The position numbers and the translations under genes were made by a program. Shown here piece after piece: positions 1-7,621 of a stretch of 27,508 nucleotides of DNA. Numbering within the stretch: the first letter of the stretch is position 1; each line of letters starts with the position of its first letter. Under the pieces are notes generated by a model. It saw only the letters and a program-made list of their open reading frames with translations, was not told where the DNA came from and searched no databases. The stretch comes from CAYLYP01 sp964387795 (GTDB lineage Bacteria; Bacteroidota; Bacteroidia; Bacteroidales; UBA7960). The stretch lies in NCBI GenBank assembly GCA_964387795.1, contig CAYLYP010000040.1:1-27508 (forward strand). Direction: 5' to 3'.

Positions 1-14
1 GTATTAGTATACAA

Positions 15-60
15 TTTCGCCTTGTCGCCTCACATCTGATGCCTTAAAGACTTTTCCAGC
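15..60 (+). repeat. Dispersed intergenic repeat, copy A
   Basis: This stretch resembles the reverse complement of 6875-6920. Shared blocks, in the same order and nearly the same spacing, are TTTCG, CTTGT, GCC, TGATGC and TTAAAGACTTTT, with substitutions and short gaps between them. A 12-bp identical core plus ordered flanking matches is hard to explain by chance in a 27-kb window. Both copies are in non-coding DNA. I do not recognise it as a named family. Confidence 0.55.
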
Positions 61-110
61 AGACCCTAAGTAAAGGGATTATTTTACAATTTATCATGTC
101 CTAAAAAAAT

Positions 111-142
111 AAAGCATGTTAGTAAAATAACACGATGCTTTT
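111..142 (+). terminator. Possible terminator of a gene left of the window
   Basis: AAAGCAT (111-117) pairs with ATGCTTT (135-141), and inside it GTTA pairs with TAAC, leaving a 3-nt bulge. The T-run after the stem is short, so termination is only plausible. It would end a transcript entering from the left edge. Confidence 0.35.
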
Positions 143-187
143 CTGAAATAAATATTTATAAATTCGTTTAATTTATGGAAAAAGTAA

Positions 188-195
188 TAAATTTG
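188..195 (+). promoter_or_regulatory. Bacteroidota -7 box upstream of the beta-barrel gene
   Basis: TAAATTTG matches the Bacteroidota -7 consensus TAnnTTTG and lies 29 nt before the ATG at 225. A weak -33-like TTTA lies 17 nt upstream (167-170). Confidence 0.45.
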
Positions 196-224
196 TTAGA
201 CGAAACAAAAAGCATAGTATAGTT

Positions 225-890
225 ATGAAACAAGGGGTAAAGCAAATATGTTTAATTGCCTTCATGGTTACTCTGTCTTTACAGTGTGTTGCGCAAATGA
301 GCAAAGGCAATGTTATGGTATCAGGGACCATAGGTATTACAAAAGAAAAACAAAAAGTAAAGAAAGGCACTCAAACTACTGATGGACCAGTTCAATCGGG
401 ATTTGAGCTGAAAGCTGATGGTTTTTATTTCTTGTATAACTATCTGGCAGTGGGTGCAGGACTGGGATATACAAGTAGTTATTCGAGAAGTTATACAAAT
501 TTACCCTATACTGAAGATAAAACTACCCAATCAACATTCGGTATAAAACCAATTGTTCAATACTATGTTATAAATTCAGGAAACTTTGGTGTGTTTGCCG
601 AAGCAGGAGTTGAACTTAGTTTTGGGGCAAAGGAAAAGTATGAAAAATTTAGCACTATTGAAGAAACAACAAATTATTCATTGTTTTCGTATTCATTTGG
701 ATTAAGTCCCGGGATGCATTATTTTGTTACTGATAAAATAGGTTTAACAGTTTATACTGGTTTTTTTGGATATACAAGCATAAGGGAAACCCAGAATGAA
801 ACGCCTGAAGATATAATAAGTATAACCAATAAGCCCAATTTTTCCTTTGATTTAAAGAATGTGAGCTTTGGAATTACCATAAGGCTTTAA
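225..890 (+). CDS. Outer membrane beta-barrel protein (porin-like family)
   Basis: A 221-residue protein with a clear N-terminal export signal: basic start, hydrophobic stretch over about residues 7-20, then a cleavage-like CVAQ. The mature part alternates polar and hydrophobic residues, is rich in Tyr, Phe, Gly, Thr and Ser, and ends in an aromatic/hydrophobic strand closing with RL. That pattern fits a small outer-membrane beta-barrel of the OMP_b-brl type. Members are usually structural or of unknown ligand. The gene stands alone, with a -7 box 29 nt upstream, and converges with the response-regulator gene 28 nt downstream. The specific function cannot be read from the sequence. Confidence 0.75.
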   Translation: MKQGVKQICLIAFMVTLSLQCVAQMSKGNVMVSGTIGITKEKQKVKKGTQTTDGPVQSGFELKADGFYFLYNYLAVGAGLGYTSSYSRSYTNLPYTEDKTTQSTFGIKPIVQYYVINSGNFGVFAEAGVELSFGAKEKYEKFSTIEETTNYSLFSYSFGLSPGMHYFVTDKIGLTVYTGFFGYTSIRETQNETPEDIISITNKPNFSFDLKNVSFGITIRL

Positions 891-918
891 AATCTAAAGG
901 CTTTTTTGGCTATTAGTT

Positions 919-1665
919 CTATAAATCAAAGACATTCTTAAGACGTGCATAACCGGCTTTGCTAACAGGGATTTTTTTACCGCTCTTGAGAATGGCAATA
1001 AATGCATCTTTTGAGTAAGGTTCAATACGGTTTACAGCATCAATTTTTACTATTGCAGAGCGATGTACTCTAAGAAAAATACCTGGGTCCAGGTGTTCTT
1101 CATAGTATTTAAGGGTTTGTTGTTTCAGGTAATGGCCTTTTGTCCCATAAACCATTACATAATCATCTTCAGCTTCAATACATTCCAGCTCAGTGGCAGG
1201 AACCACATGAATGGCGCCTCCGCTCCTGATAACAATTCTTTCAAGGAATTTGGATGGGTCGCTTGCCTGGATGGCAATGTTTTGATAAGCTTCAGTATCA
1301 GTAGTTCCGCTTTGAACTTTACTGATTGCTTTTTCAACCGCAGCATTGAAGCGTTCCAGTGGAAATGGCTTTAAGAGATAATCAGCAGTATTGTGTTCAA
1401 ATGCCTTTAAAGCAAATTCATCATAAGCAGTGCAAAAGATGATAACGGGTTTATGCTCAATGATTTCAAGCATTTCAAATCCATTTAATTTTGGCATTTG
1501 GATATCAAGAAAAATGAGATCAGGTTTTAGTTCATTGATGGCTTTAACACCCTGAAAGCCATCACCAGCTTCACCAATAAGCTTAAGGTTCGAATGCTTC
1601 GAGATGAATGCTTTTAATAAATCCCTTGCAGGGGCTTCGTCTTCAACAATGATAACGCTAATCAT
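919..1665 (-). CDS. LytTR-family response regulator
   Basis: A 248-residue two-domain regulator. The receiver domain (about 1-120) has the acidic pair near residues 8-10, the phosphoacceptor Asp54 in FLDIQMP, Thr79 and Lys99 in LLKPF. The C-terminal LytTR DNA-binding domain (about 140-245) has the family's patterns around VHRSAIVKID and GKKIPVSK. This class binds direct repeats in target promoters when phosphorylated, and here it is probably phosphorylated by the kinase encoded just upstream (22-nt gap, same strand). It is the last gene of the LiaF-like/kinase/regulator operon. Its target genes cannot be told from the window. Confidence 0.93.
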   Translation of the reverse strand: MISVIIVEDEAPARDLLKAFISKHSNLKLIGEAGDGFQGVKAINELKPDLIFLDIQMPKLNGFEMLEIIEHKPVIIFCTAYDEFALKAFEHNTADYLLKPFPLERFNAAVEKAISKVQSGTTDTEAYQNIAIQASDPSKFLERIVIRSGGAIHVVPATELECIEAEDDYVMVYGTKGHYLKQQTLKYYEEHLDPGIFLRVHRSAIVKIDAVNRIEPYSKDAFIAILKSGKKIPVSKAGYARLKNVFDL

Positions 1666-1687
1666 AATTAAAAAAATTTAGTTCTTT

Positions 1688-2770
1688 CTATTCTGTTGTT
1701 CGCTCAGGAATTATTATTGCTGCCAATTGAGGGATAGTCAAGGAAACTGTAAACCTGTCGGCTTCTTTTTTCACCTGCAGCAAGCCATGTCTGTTGTAAA
1801 TCAGTTTAAGGCGGTTCCTGATATTTTCCAAACCAATGCCTTTCCCTTTTGCAGATGGCCATTGAGGATCAAAGTTGTTTGTAACTTTTAGCAGTAAATC
1901 GTTATGTGTGAGTTTGGCATCCAGGTGAATTGTCACAAGCTCATCAGATTGTTGGACACCATGCTTAACCGCATTCTCGAACAAAGGCTGAAGGATTAGG
2001 TTGGGGACTAAACATTTAAGGGCGTTTTCATCAATGTCTGATGTAAACAAAAGCTTATTGCCAAAACGTATCCGTTCAATATCCAGATACAACTGGGTAT
2101 GTTCAAGTTCCTGCTTAAAGCCGATTGTCTGAAGGGCGTCCTGTTTTAGCGAATATCTTAAAAACTCCGATAATTTGATAGTCATTTCACAGGCCTTTTC
2201 AGGATGTGTGATTGTCAGGGAGCTGATTGAATTTAAACTGTTGAACAAGAAATGGGGGTTAAGTTGGTTCTTAAGGGCATCCAGTTCTGTTTTCCTTATC
2301 ATCTCTTCCAATTGGGCATGCCTGAGAATTTTATCCTGTATGTCCATATAATACCGGATAAGATAATAAACCAAAACGATGATAAGGGTAAAAACCAGGC
2401 CAAGAAGTAACCTGAAGGGTATTATCCCTGTAAGGACTTCTTTATAGGTATCACCCGACCAGGGAAGTGCTTCAAGGATTAATAATGAAACAAAAACCCA
2501 GGAGATAATCATCACCTGTCCTGCAATGAAATAGTTTAACAGGCTTACGAATAGTTTTTTTTGGGAATTTCCTGCAAACCTAACCACATACCAAAGAACT
2601 AGGCCCAATAAAAAAAACAGGCTGTTGTGAATGATTGTATCTGAAAGTGCTTCAACAAAGCTTACGGGATAAAAAAACAGAAAAGCCCCAAGATGAATAG
2701 CACCAATAATGCCCCATATCAGGGCATAGTTCCAGAAATACCTGGTATTTGTTGTTATTGGGTTCCTCAT
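1688..2770 (-). CDS. LytS-type sensor histidine kinase (His_kinase family)
   Basis: A 360-residue membrane kinase. Four hydrophobic segments (about 15-35, 48-65, 77-100 and 118-140) have almost no extracytoplasmic loop, so it probably senses within the membrane or through a partner. After a short coiled linker comes the His_kinase domain, with phosphoacceptor His173 in NQLNPHFLFNSLN. The ATPase domain follows, with an N-box at LILQPLFENAVKHG and a G-box at GKGIGLENIRNRL. This is the usual layout of kinases paired with LytTR regulators. It lies between a LiaF-like gene (66 nt upstream) and the response-regulator gene (22 nt downstream). Confidence 0.93.
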   Translation of the reverse strand: MRNPITTNTRYFWNYALIWGIIGAIHLGAFLFFYPVSFVEALSDTIIHNSLFFLLGLVLWYVVRFAGNSQKKLFVSLLNYFIAGQVMIISWVFVSLLILEALPWSGDTYKEVLTGIIPFRLLLGLVFTLIIVLVYYLIRYYMDIQDKILRHAQLEEMIRKTELDALKNQLNPHFLFNSLNSISSLTITHPEKACEMTIKLSEFLRYSLKQDALQTIGFKQELEHTQLYLDIERIRFGNKLLFTSDIDENALKCLVPNLILQPLFENAVKHGVQQSDELVTIHLDAKLTHNDLLLKVTNNFDPQWPSAKGKGIGLENIRNRLKLIYNRHGLLQVKKEADRFTVSLTIPQLAAIIIPERTTE

Positions 2771-2836
2771 AAAGAATAAAAATCGAAGGTGTCTTTTAAA
2801 AAAGCAATCCTGCTATTAATGAATGATATTATTGTA

Positions 2837-3550
2837 TTAGAAACATTTTATTTCTCCACCTCCAAAAATTACCATGCCTTTAAAATACACTTCTTTGTTT
2901 GGATCCGGGTTAATAGGCCTGTGTTTTATCCTTGAATCGGTAAATCCCCCAAAAACAGCATTCACATCAATTTTAACAGTCCAGTCATCAGGGATAATAA
3001 ATGTAGTACCACCAAATATAGCAACAATGTCAATCACATTTTTGCCTTCAGCCAACTGAACCTGGGTAAGGTTTATTTCAGAACCGCCAAAAATACTGGT
3101 ACATTGGCCGCCTTTAAAGTTCTGGGTTGTAAGTATTTTATTTCCCCCACCAAAGATACTCACATCGTTTAGGATGTCAATATCGTCATTAGATAATTTA
3201 AAATCATTAAATTCTTTCCGCTTATAGAGTGTTTTTCTGAAAAGAATTGATATACCTGCTGCGATTAAAAATACAGGCAGTGCCATTCTTAGCATTTCAC
3301 CAAAACTAAAGCCATAAATTTCCTTCACAAGGAAAAAGCTTCCAATAATAAAAAGAGTGGTTCCGGTTGACTTATTTTTTTCAGTCAGCAATAATACCAG
3401 ACCAAGTGCCATCAATCCTGTTTTCCAGGCCATAGAAAACGGAAAATCAAAAGGAAGGATGTTTATGTTTCTGAGTAACCATATCCCACCAAAAGCGATG
3501 AGAATGATTCCAATGTATATCCTTTTATCTGTGTTAGGGCTTTGTGTCAT
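2837..3550 (-). CDS. LiaF-like membrane protein (DUF5668 plus cell-wall-active antibiotic response domain)
   Basis: A 237-residue protein with four short transmembrane segments in the first about 105 residues (near 11-29, 40-57, 63-80 and 86-104), then a soluble C-terminal half. That half carries regularly spaced IFGG/VFGG motifs (SIFGGGNK, SIFGGSEI, AIFGGTTF, AVFGGFTD, VIFGGGEI), the repeat pattern of the LiaF C-terminal beta-helical domain. In Firmicutes, LiaF restrains the LiaS kinase until the envelope is stressed. Position directly upstream of a kinase and a regulator gene suggests the same role here, which is inference. It starts about 40 nt after a TAATTTTG box. Confidence 0.82.
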   Translation of the reverse strand: MTQSPNTDKRIYIGIILIAFGGIWLLRNINILPFDFPFSMAWKTGLMALGLVLLLTEKNKSTGTTLFIIGSFFLVKEIYGFSFGEMLRMALPVFLIAAGISILFRKTLYKRKEFNDFKLSNDDIDILNDVSIFGGGNKILTTQNFKGGQCTSIFGGSEINLTQVQLAEGKNVIDIVAIFGGTTFIIPDDWTVKIDVNAVFGGFTDSRIKHRPINPDPNKEVYFKGMVIFGGGEIKCF

Positions 3551-3590
3551 ATTTCAGGAGTTTATTATTTCGTTTATCAAAAATCTTTAT

Positions 3591-3598
3591 CAAAATTA
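3591..3598 (-). promoter_or_regulatory. -7 box for the LiaF-like/kinase/regulator operon
   Basis: Read on the minus strand this is TAATTTTG, a full match to TAnnTTTG, 41 nt before the ATG at 3550. It lies downstream of the peptidase terminator, so the envelope-sensing operon can start on its own. Confidence 0.45.
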
Positions 3599-3620
3599 CA
3601 AACTGATTATTTTTTTTCAA

Positions 3621-3672
3621 ATAAAAACGGGGCGAATAGCTACCTGTTGTCGGTGAATAGCTATCCGCCCCC
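3621..3672 (-). terminator. Rho-independent terminator of the M14 peptidase gene
   Basis: GGGGCGAATAGCTA (3629-3642) pairs with TAGCTATCCGCCCC (3658-3671): 14 bp with one mismatch and a 15-nt loop. On the minus strand the stem is followed by GTTTTTAT. It lies about 30 nt after the peptidase stop codon and separates that gene from the LiaF-like operon. Confidence 0.72.
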
Positions 3673-3703
3673 TTGGATTGGATTTTATGATATTAAAATC
3701 TTA

Positions 3704-6625
3704 CTATTGTATTACCTGAAATTTAAGGGAAGTATTAATAGCCCCTCTCATTTGCACTACATAAATGCCAGGAATTAAATCTAAGTGACCTATCACGATA
3801 CGGTCAGCTTGAATTTCAAACTGCTGGTCAGTAATCATTTTACCGGCCATGTCAATAATACTAAGCTTGATTTTGCCTTCAATGCCTTTGATATTATCAA
3901 TAATCAGATTTTCGTCTGAATAATAAATATTTGGCTGGATTATGATTTCAGAATCAATACCAACGCCACTTATCACCTCCATTTGAAATTCAAAAACTTC
4001 ACTTTCGTCTATTCCATCCGATACGCTAACAGGTATTGAGAGCATTCCAAGATAATCTGTTGAGGGGGTAATTGTATGAGGCGGGGTAAGTGTATAGTTT
4101 TCACCTTCATATACTGTTAAAGTGAAATCAGCAGGGTAGGAGTTGTCATCATCTTCAACGGTAAGGTATTCTGGCAATATTTCCTTTGGCTGGTTCTTGA
4201 AAGTACTTACGGCCTGTTGGCCAGTGATAGCAGGGATACTGTTATCTTTAAGGCAACAAATTTTAACTGTTTGGGATACAGTTTGAGAGTTGCTTGTAAA
4301 TGAGAACAATACATTTTCTTCGCCAAACCAGTCTTCGTTTGTATTAGAAATTGAAAGATTCCAGTCGTTAAGCTCAAATTCAATATTCTGGTTGTTTTCC
4401 CATGTAAAAGTAGCGCCTTCGAAATTGGGGGCATATAAATAATCCAGAAGGTTGACCTGAAGGGTTTCATTTTGGTTAAAACTAATACTATCAGGGAGTG
4501 ATATTGCAGGGGCGGTAGAAGCAAGCATTTTGACAATTTTAAAATCATCAAAATAGAACCCATCCCTGGTTTGCGAACCATCACTAGACAGAAGGAACCT
4601 AAATTTTACTGTCTGGCCAAGATATGCTTCAAGGTCCACTTCTTCTTTTACCCATTCATTTTGAGTTCCATCATATAAGGGTTGGCCCGTAGGTTGGTGT
4701 GAGCCGCCGGGAATTGTATAAAGGCCTTCAAGGGGTGTCCATGTTTGTCCATTATTTGTAGATACCAGAAACTGGACATAATCCCAGCCTGATTCAGTAT
4801 TCCATTTGGTATAAAACTCAACATATGCCATGGAAGCATTGCTTAGGTCAAAAGACGGAACTGAAGTAATGGTGCTATTGGTGTTGTTGTTATATTCACC
4901 TGAAGGGCTGTCGGTAATTGAAGCCGGGGAAGAATAATAAGATTGGGTTGTAGTGTTCCATTGGGCAGAAGTCCAGTTATCCATTGTATTACATGGATCA
5001 TTCAAAACGTATTCCACCTGGCCATAAACTTTCTTAATGGTGTCGTTCCATGTAAACTCGCCATTTGACAGTTTTATTACAAAAAGCAATTCAGCTCCGT
5101 TGGGAGTTGCAGGATTAACTGAATAGCTAATCGAATCTGTTTCAATCTGAAGGCTTTCCATACTTTCAAATGTAATAGCATCCCCAACCTGAGTGAAATA
5201 ACTACTGATAGGTTCCACAGATACAGTAAAATCAGCAGGAACGTCAATGCCAAGACATTCAATATCAAAGGGGATATAGCCGTTAGCAGCATCTAAAACC
5301 TTGGGCAATTTATTGGTTACCCTTGCATATTTGGAAGCCAGGCGTGCAACGTTAAGGTTCATTATTGTATGGCCTGCACACAATAATTCTATACGGCTCG
5401 ATACTGGCCAGAAACCATCAGAAGAACTACCTGCTTCAGGGGTAAAGGCTAATACTTTGGGTTTTGTGGTTTGTTCTGCATAGAGCCAGTCATCTGCACT
5501 TCCGTTAGAATTATAACCCAGGGTTTGATACACATTACCATATTCATAATGGTTTTCTTCAGTGAGTATTTGGGCATATCTGATAAAAAGACTGCTGTCA
5601 GGGGTAAGAGCATCTTCGTAATGCCAGGGATAAATAAGGATATCGCTGTAAGTATGATTGCTAAGTGATATTTTTACAGGAAAGGTTTCAGAGAAATATT
5701 TAATAATCTGAGATTCAGGTTCGCTAAAAGCCGAAGGGCCACGATATGTTTCTGAACTGGGGGTAGGGGAAGAACCAGAGTTATCATAACCCCATTTATA
5801 ACCAAAATTACGGTTTAAGTCAACGCCTAAAGATCCATCAGAGTTTTGTCTCATATTTTTACGGTGCATACCACCACCGCTTGGGCTGCTTGTTTGATTG
5901 TATGTATATCCGTCAGGGTTTACACAGGGAATAAAATACATTTCAATGTTATCAACCAGATATTGAATTTCAGGGTCTGTAGAATAGTTTTCAAGCAAAT
6001 ACCACATTTGAAACAACATCTGTTGCATTCCCAATGGTTCACGTGCATGGGTTAAACCAGTAAAAAGAACTTTAGGTTTATCCTGTAAGTTTTCCGGGTC
6101 ATTTGATATCCTTACATAATAAACAGGCCTGTTTTGATGGGTAAGGATAGTCCCAATAACTTGTTTTGTAGAGATTAAAGACGGGAATAAAGTCTTCATT
6201 TCATCTAGCTCGGTAAGAAGCTCTGCATAAGTATGGTAGCCTGCCATGCTCCCAAGGGTAAAATTGCTTGGGGTTTTACAGTTAGTACCATTGCTTTTTG
6301 TGCCCATATTCCTATTTAACTCATCAATATCAATGCCTTTATTCCTGTCCTGATAGTAGGCAGTCATGTCAGGGATGATGATTTCAAACTCAAAACCTGC
6401 ATCCTTAAGGATTTGCAAATCCTGTTGATTATAAATCCCTTGTATAGAAATTTCTTTCTGATATTCATCATTAAATATCTCAAGTCCTAATTCAGAAATC
6501 TTCTCCAGGGATTGCCCGTTGAGGTTAATTTTGACTTTTGAATAGACTTCATTGTTTTGTGCTGACAGCTTGCCTATCATGAGCATCAGGCAGACTATAA
6601 ACAGGATTGTGGCATACTTCTTCAT
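3704..6625 (-). CDS. Secreted M14 zinc carboxypeptidase with T9SS sorting domain
   Basis: A 973-residue exported peptidase. A signal peptide (about 1-22, ending LSAQ) is followed by an N-terminal prodomain-like segment and an M14 catalytic domain (about 125-420). Zinc ligands are His193 and Glu196 (THARE) and His324 (SNHTY). Substrate-binding Asn271-Arg272 lies in DLNRNFG, and the catalytic base is Glu397 in FTPEAGS. Next come a PKD/Ig-like part, a jelly-roll domain (about 550-690, ending near DGFYFDDFKI) and cadherin-like Ig repeats. The last about 85 residues form a type A T9SS sorting domain with LIPGIYVV near its end. It probably removes C-terminal residues from peptides outside the cell. 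It is monocistronic with its own terminator. All active-site residues are present. Substrate preference is unknown. Confidence 0.93.
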   Translation of the reverse strand: MKKYATILFIVCLMLMIGKLSAQNNEVYSKVKINLNGQSLEKISELGLEIFNDEYQKEISIQGIYNQQDLQILKDAGFEFEIIIPDMTAYYQDRNKGIDIDELNRNMGTKSNGTNCKTPSNFTLGSMAGYHTYAELLTELDEMKTLFPSLISTKQVIGTILTHQNRPVYYVRISNDPENLQDKPKVLFTGLTHAREPLGMQQMLFQMWYLLENYSTDPEIQYLVDNIEMYFIPCVNPDGYTYNQTSSPSGGGMHRKNMRQNSDGSLGVDLNRNFGYKWGYDNSGSSPTPSSETYRGPSAFSEPESQIIKYFSETFPVKISLSNHTYSDILIYPWHYEDALTPDSSLFIRYAQILTEENHYEYGNVYQTLGYNSNGSADDWLYAEQTTKPKVLAFTPEAGSSSDGFWPVSSRIELLCAGHTIMNLNVARLASKYARVTNKLPKVLDAANGYIPFDIECLGIDVPADFTVSVEPISSYFTQVGDAITFESMESLQIETDSISYSVNPATPNGAELLFVIKLSNGEFTWNDTIKKVYGQVEYVLNDPCNTMDNWTSAQWNTTTQSYYSSPASITDSPSGEYNNNTNSTITSVPSFDLSNASMAYVEFYTKWNTESGWDYVQFLVSTNNGQTWTPLEGLYTIPGGSHQPTGQPLYDGTQNEWVKEEVDLEAYLGQTVKFRFLLSSDGSQTRDGFYFDDFKIVKMLASTAPAISLPDSISFNQNETLQVNLLDYLYAPNFEGATFTWENNQNIEFELNDWNLSISNTNEDWFGEENVLFSFTSNSQTVSQTVKICCLKDNSIPAITGQQAVSTFKNQPKEILPEYLTVEDDDNSYPADFTLTVYEGENYTLTPPHTITPSTDYLGMLSIPVSVSDGIDESEVFEFQMEVISGVGIDSEIIIQPNIYYSDENLIIDNIKGIEGKIKLSIIDMAGKMITDQQFEIQADRIVIGHLDLIPGIYVVQMRGAINTSLKFQVIQ

Positions 6626-6874
6626 TCGTAGCGAAATTTTAATTTATGAATTTGGATAAGACCTGCATGATAGATGATTATCCGCTTTATTGAATAACGA
6701 ATCATACTCGTTGTTTTCTTTTTATAAGAATGGCTATTGTTGCCAACTCTTAATACTTGATATGAAGGCTGTAAAGGTAAATATTTAATAATATTTCAGA
6801 AAAAAAAGTGATGGTTTTAATAAAAATATCATCAGCGGCTTCTAAAACTTTTAATTTAACTTGCATGCCGGGAG

Positions 6875-6920
6875 GTTGAAAAAGTCTTTAACGCATCAAT
6901 TGCGGGCAACAAGACGAAAT
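6875..6920 (-). repeat. Dispersed intergenic repeat, copy B
   Basis: Read on the minus strand this begins ATTTCGTCTTGTTGCC and continues through TGATGCGTTAAAGACTTTTT. It matches copy A at 15-60 in ordered blocks. It lies inside a longer imperfect dyad in which ATGCCGGGA (6865-6873) can pair with TCCCTGGCAT (6934-6943) with one bulge, so the copy may be the loop of a folded element. Confidence 0.55.
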
Positions 6921-7120
6921 AAGAAATAAGGGATCCCTGGCATAGCTATGTTTATTTAATAATTTGAAAATGTTTATAAAGAAAATAATTTTCATAATTT
7001 AACATTTATGTATTTTTATATATATCAGGTAATGAGCATCATAGTTTTTGCTTATCTTAAAATTAACATAAAAATTGTACAATATAACTTAAAATTATTT
7101 TATAATTCCCTGAAAAACAA

Positions 7121-7250
7121 TACCATGGATAGGTCACGGTATTACCAAGGTATTACCAAGGTAATACCACGTCCATATCAAGTCCATGTCAAGTCTAAAA
7201 TTGTCCACTTGGTTTTTGGACATGAAGTATCCATGGTAGGGTTTTGGTAG
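7121..7250 (+). repeat. Degenerate 11-bp-period repeat framed by an 11-bp inverted repeat
   Basis: TACCATGGATA at 7121-7131 recurs as its exact reverse complement TATCCATGGTA at 7228-7238. Between them run units of 10-11 bp: GGTATTACCAA twice (7138-7159), GGTAATACCAC (7160-7170), GTCCATATCAA (7171-7181), GTCCATGTCAA (7182-7192), and weaker units to about 7250. Units share a GGTnnTACC or GTCCATnTC core. Period 11 is about one helical turn and is not a multiple of three, which argues against a coding origin. Confidence 0.65.
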
Positions 7251-7468
7251 TTTATTGATAATTTACGATTTTTATTTAATGAATTAAAAATGCAAGGCGA
7301 TAATATAAAACAATAGCTGGAAGAATTTGAGTGAAAAAATAAGCATTTATCCTGCAATAATCATGTGAAAAGATAGATATAATAAGCATAATGCATTGTT
7401 TAACTGATATTTATATGATAGATTATTCAAGATGATATAATGATTTTAATTAAGAAAAAAGTGTTATT

Positions 7469-7495
7469 TACTTTTGCATAAAAGTATTACTTTTG
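7469..7495 (+). promoter_or_regulatory. Twin -7 boxes upstream of bamD
   Basis: TACTTTTGCA occurs twice, at 7469-7478 and 7488-7497, 19 bp apart, each containing a full TAnnTTTG match. Either could be the -7 box for the bamD operon. Initiation there gives an untranslated leader of about 120-145 nt. Confidence 0.5.
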
Positions 7496-7533
7496 CAGGT
7501 GCAAAAAGAGTGAAGATAAAAACTTTGAGTATA

Positions 7534-7589
7534 TGCAATAAAACCAAAATTTTTGAGTTTATTGCAGGGTCAACGATAATGTAGTTGAC
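7534..7589 (+). promoter_or_regulatory. Two hairpins in the bamD leader
   Basis: TGCAATAAA (7534-7542) pairs perfectly with TTTATTGCA (7558-7566). GTCAAC (7569-7574) pairs with GTTGAC (7584-7589). Both lie between the -7 boxes and the start codon. No T-run follows, so neither looks like a terminator. Function is unknown. Confidence 0.35.
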
Positions 7590-7621
7590 AACAAAATAAA
7601 TATCAACACTCATTGGCAAAA

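Larger units (their letters stand above)
6626..7621. other. Long non-coding gap between the peptidase and bamD
   Basis: About 1 kb of AT-rich DNA between divergent genes, with no convincing coding region. It holds, in order: a TACCTTTA box on the minus strand (6779-6772) that could start the peptidase gene, repeat copy B (6875-6920), palindromes GGGATCCC and CATAGCTATG (6930-6950), the 11-bp-period repeat (7121-7250), and the bamD promoter zone with two hairpins (7469-7589). An 80-codon open frame at 7008-7250 overlaps the repeat and looks spurious. I see nothing in 6626-6770 and 7251-7460. Confidence 0.7.

Noticed and set aside
866..912. Terminator between the beta-barrel gene and the response-regulator gene
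   Set aside because: Only a 5-bp CTTTA/TAAAG stem is visible before GCTTTTTT. This is too weak to list as a feature.
7008..7250. An 80-codon open frame in the gap before bamD
   Set aside because: Its second half is the translation of the 11-bp repeat array and its first half is AT-rich with no start signal. No family pattern is visible.
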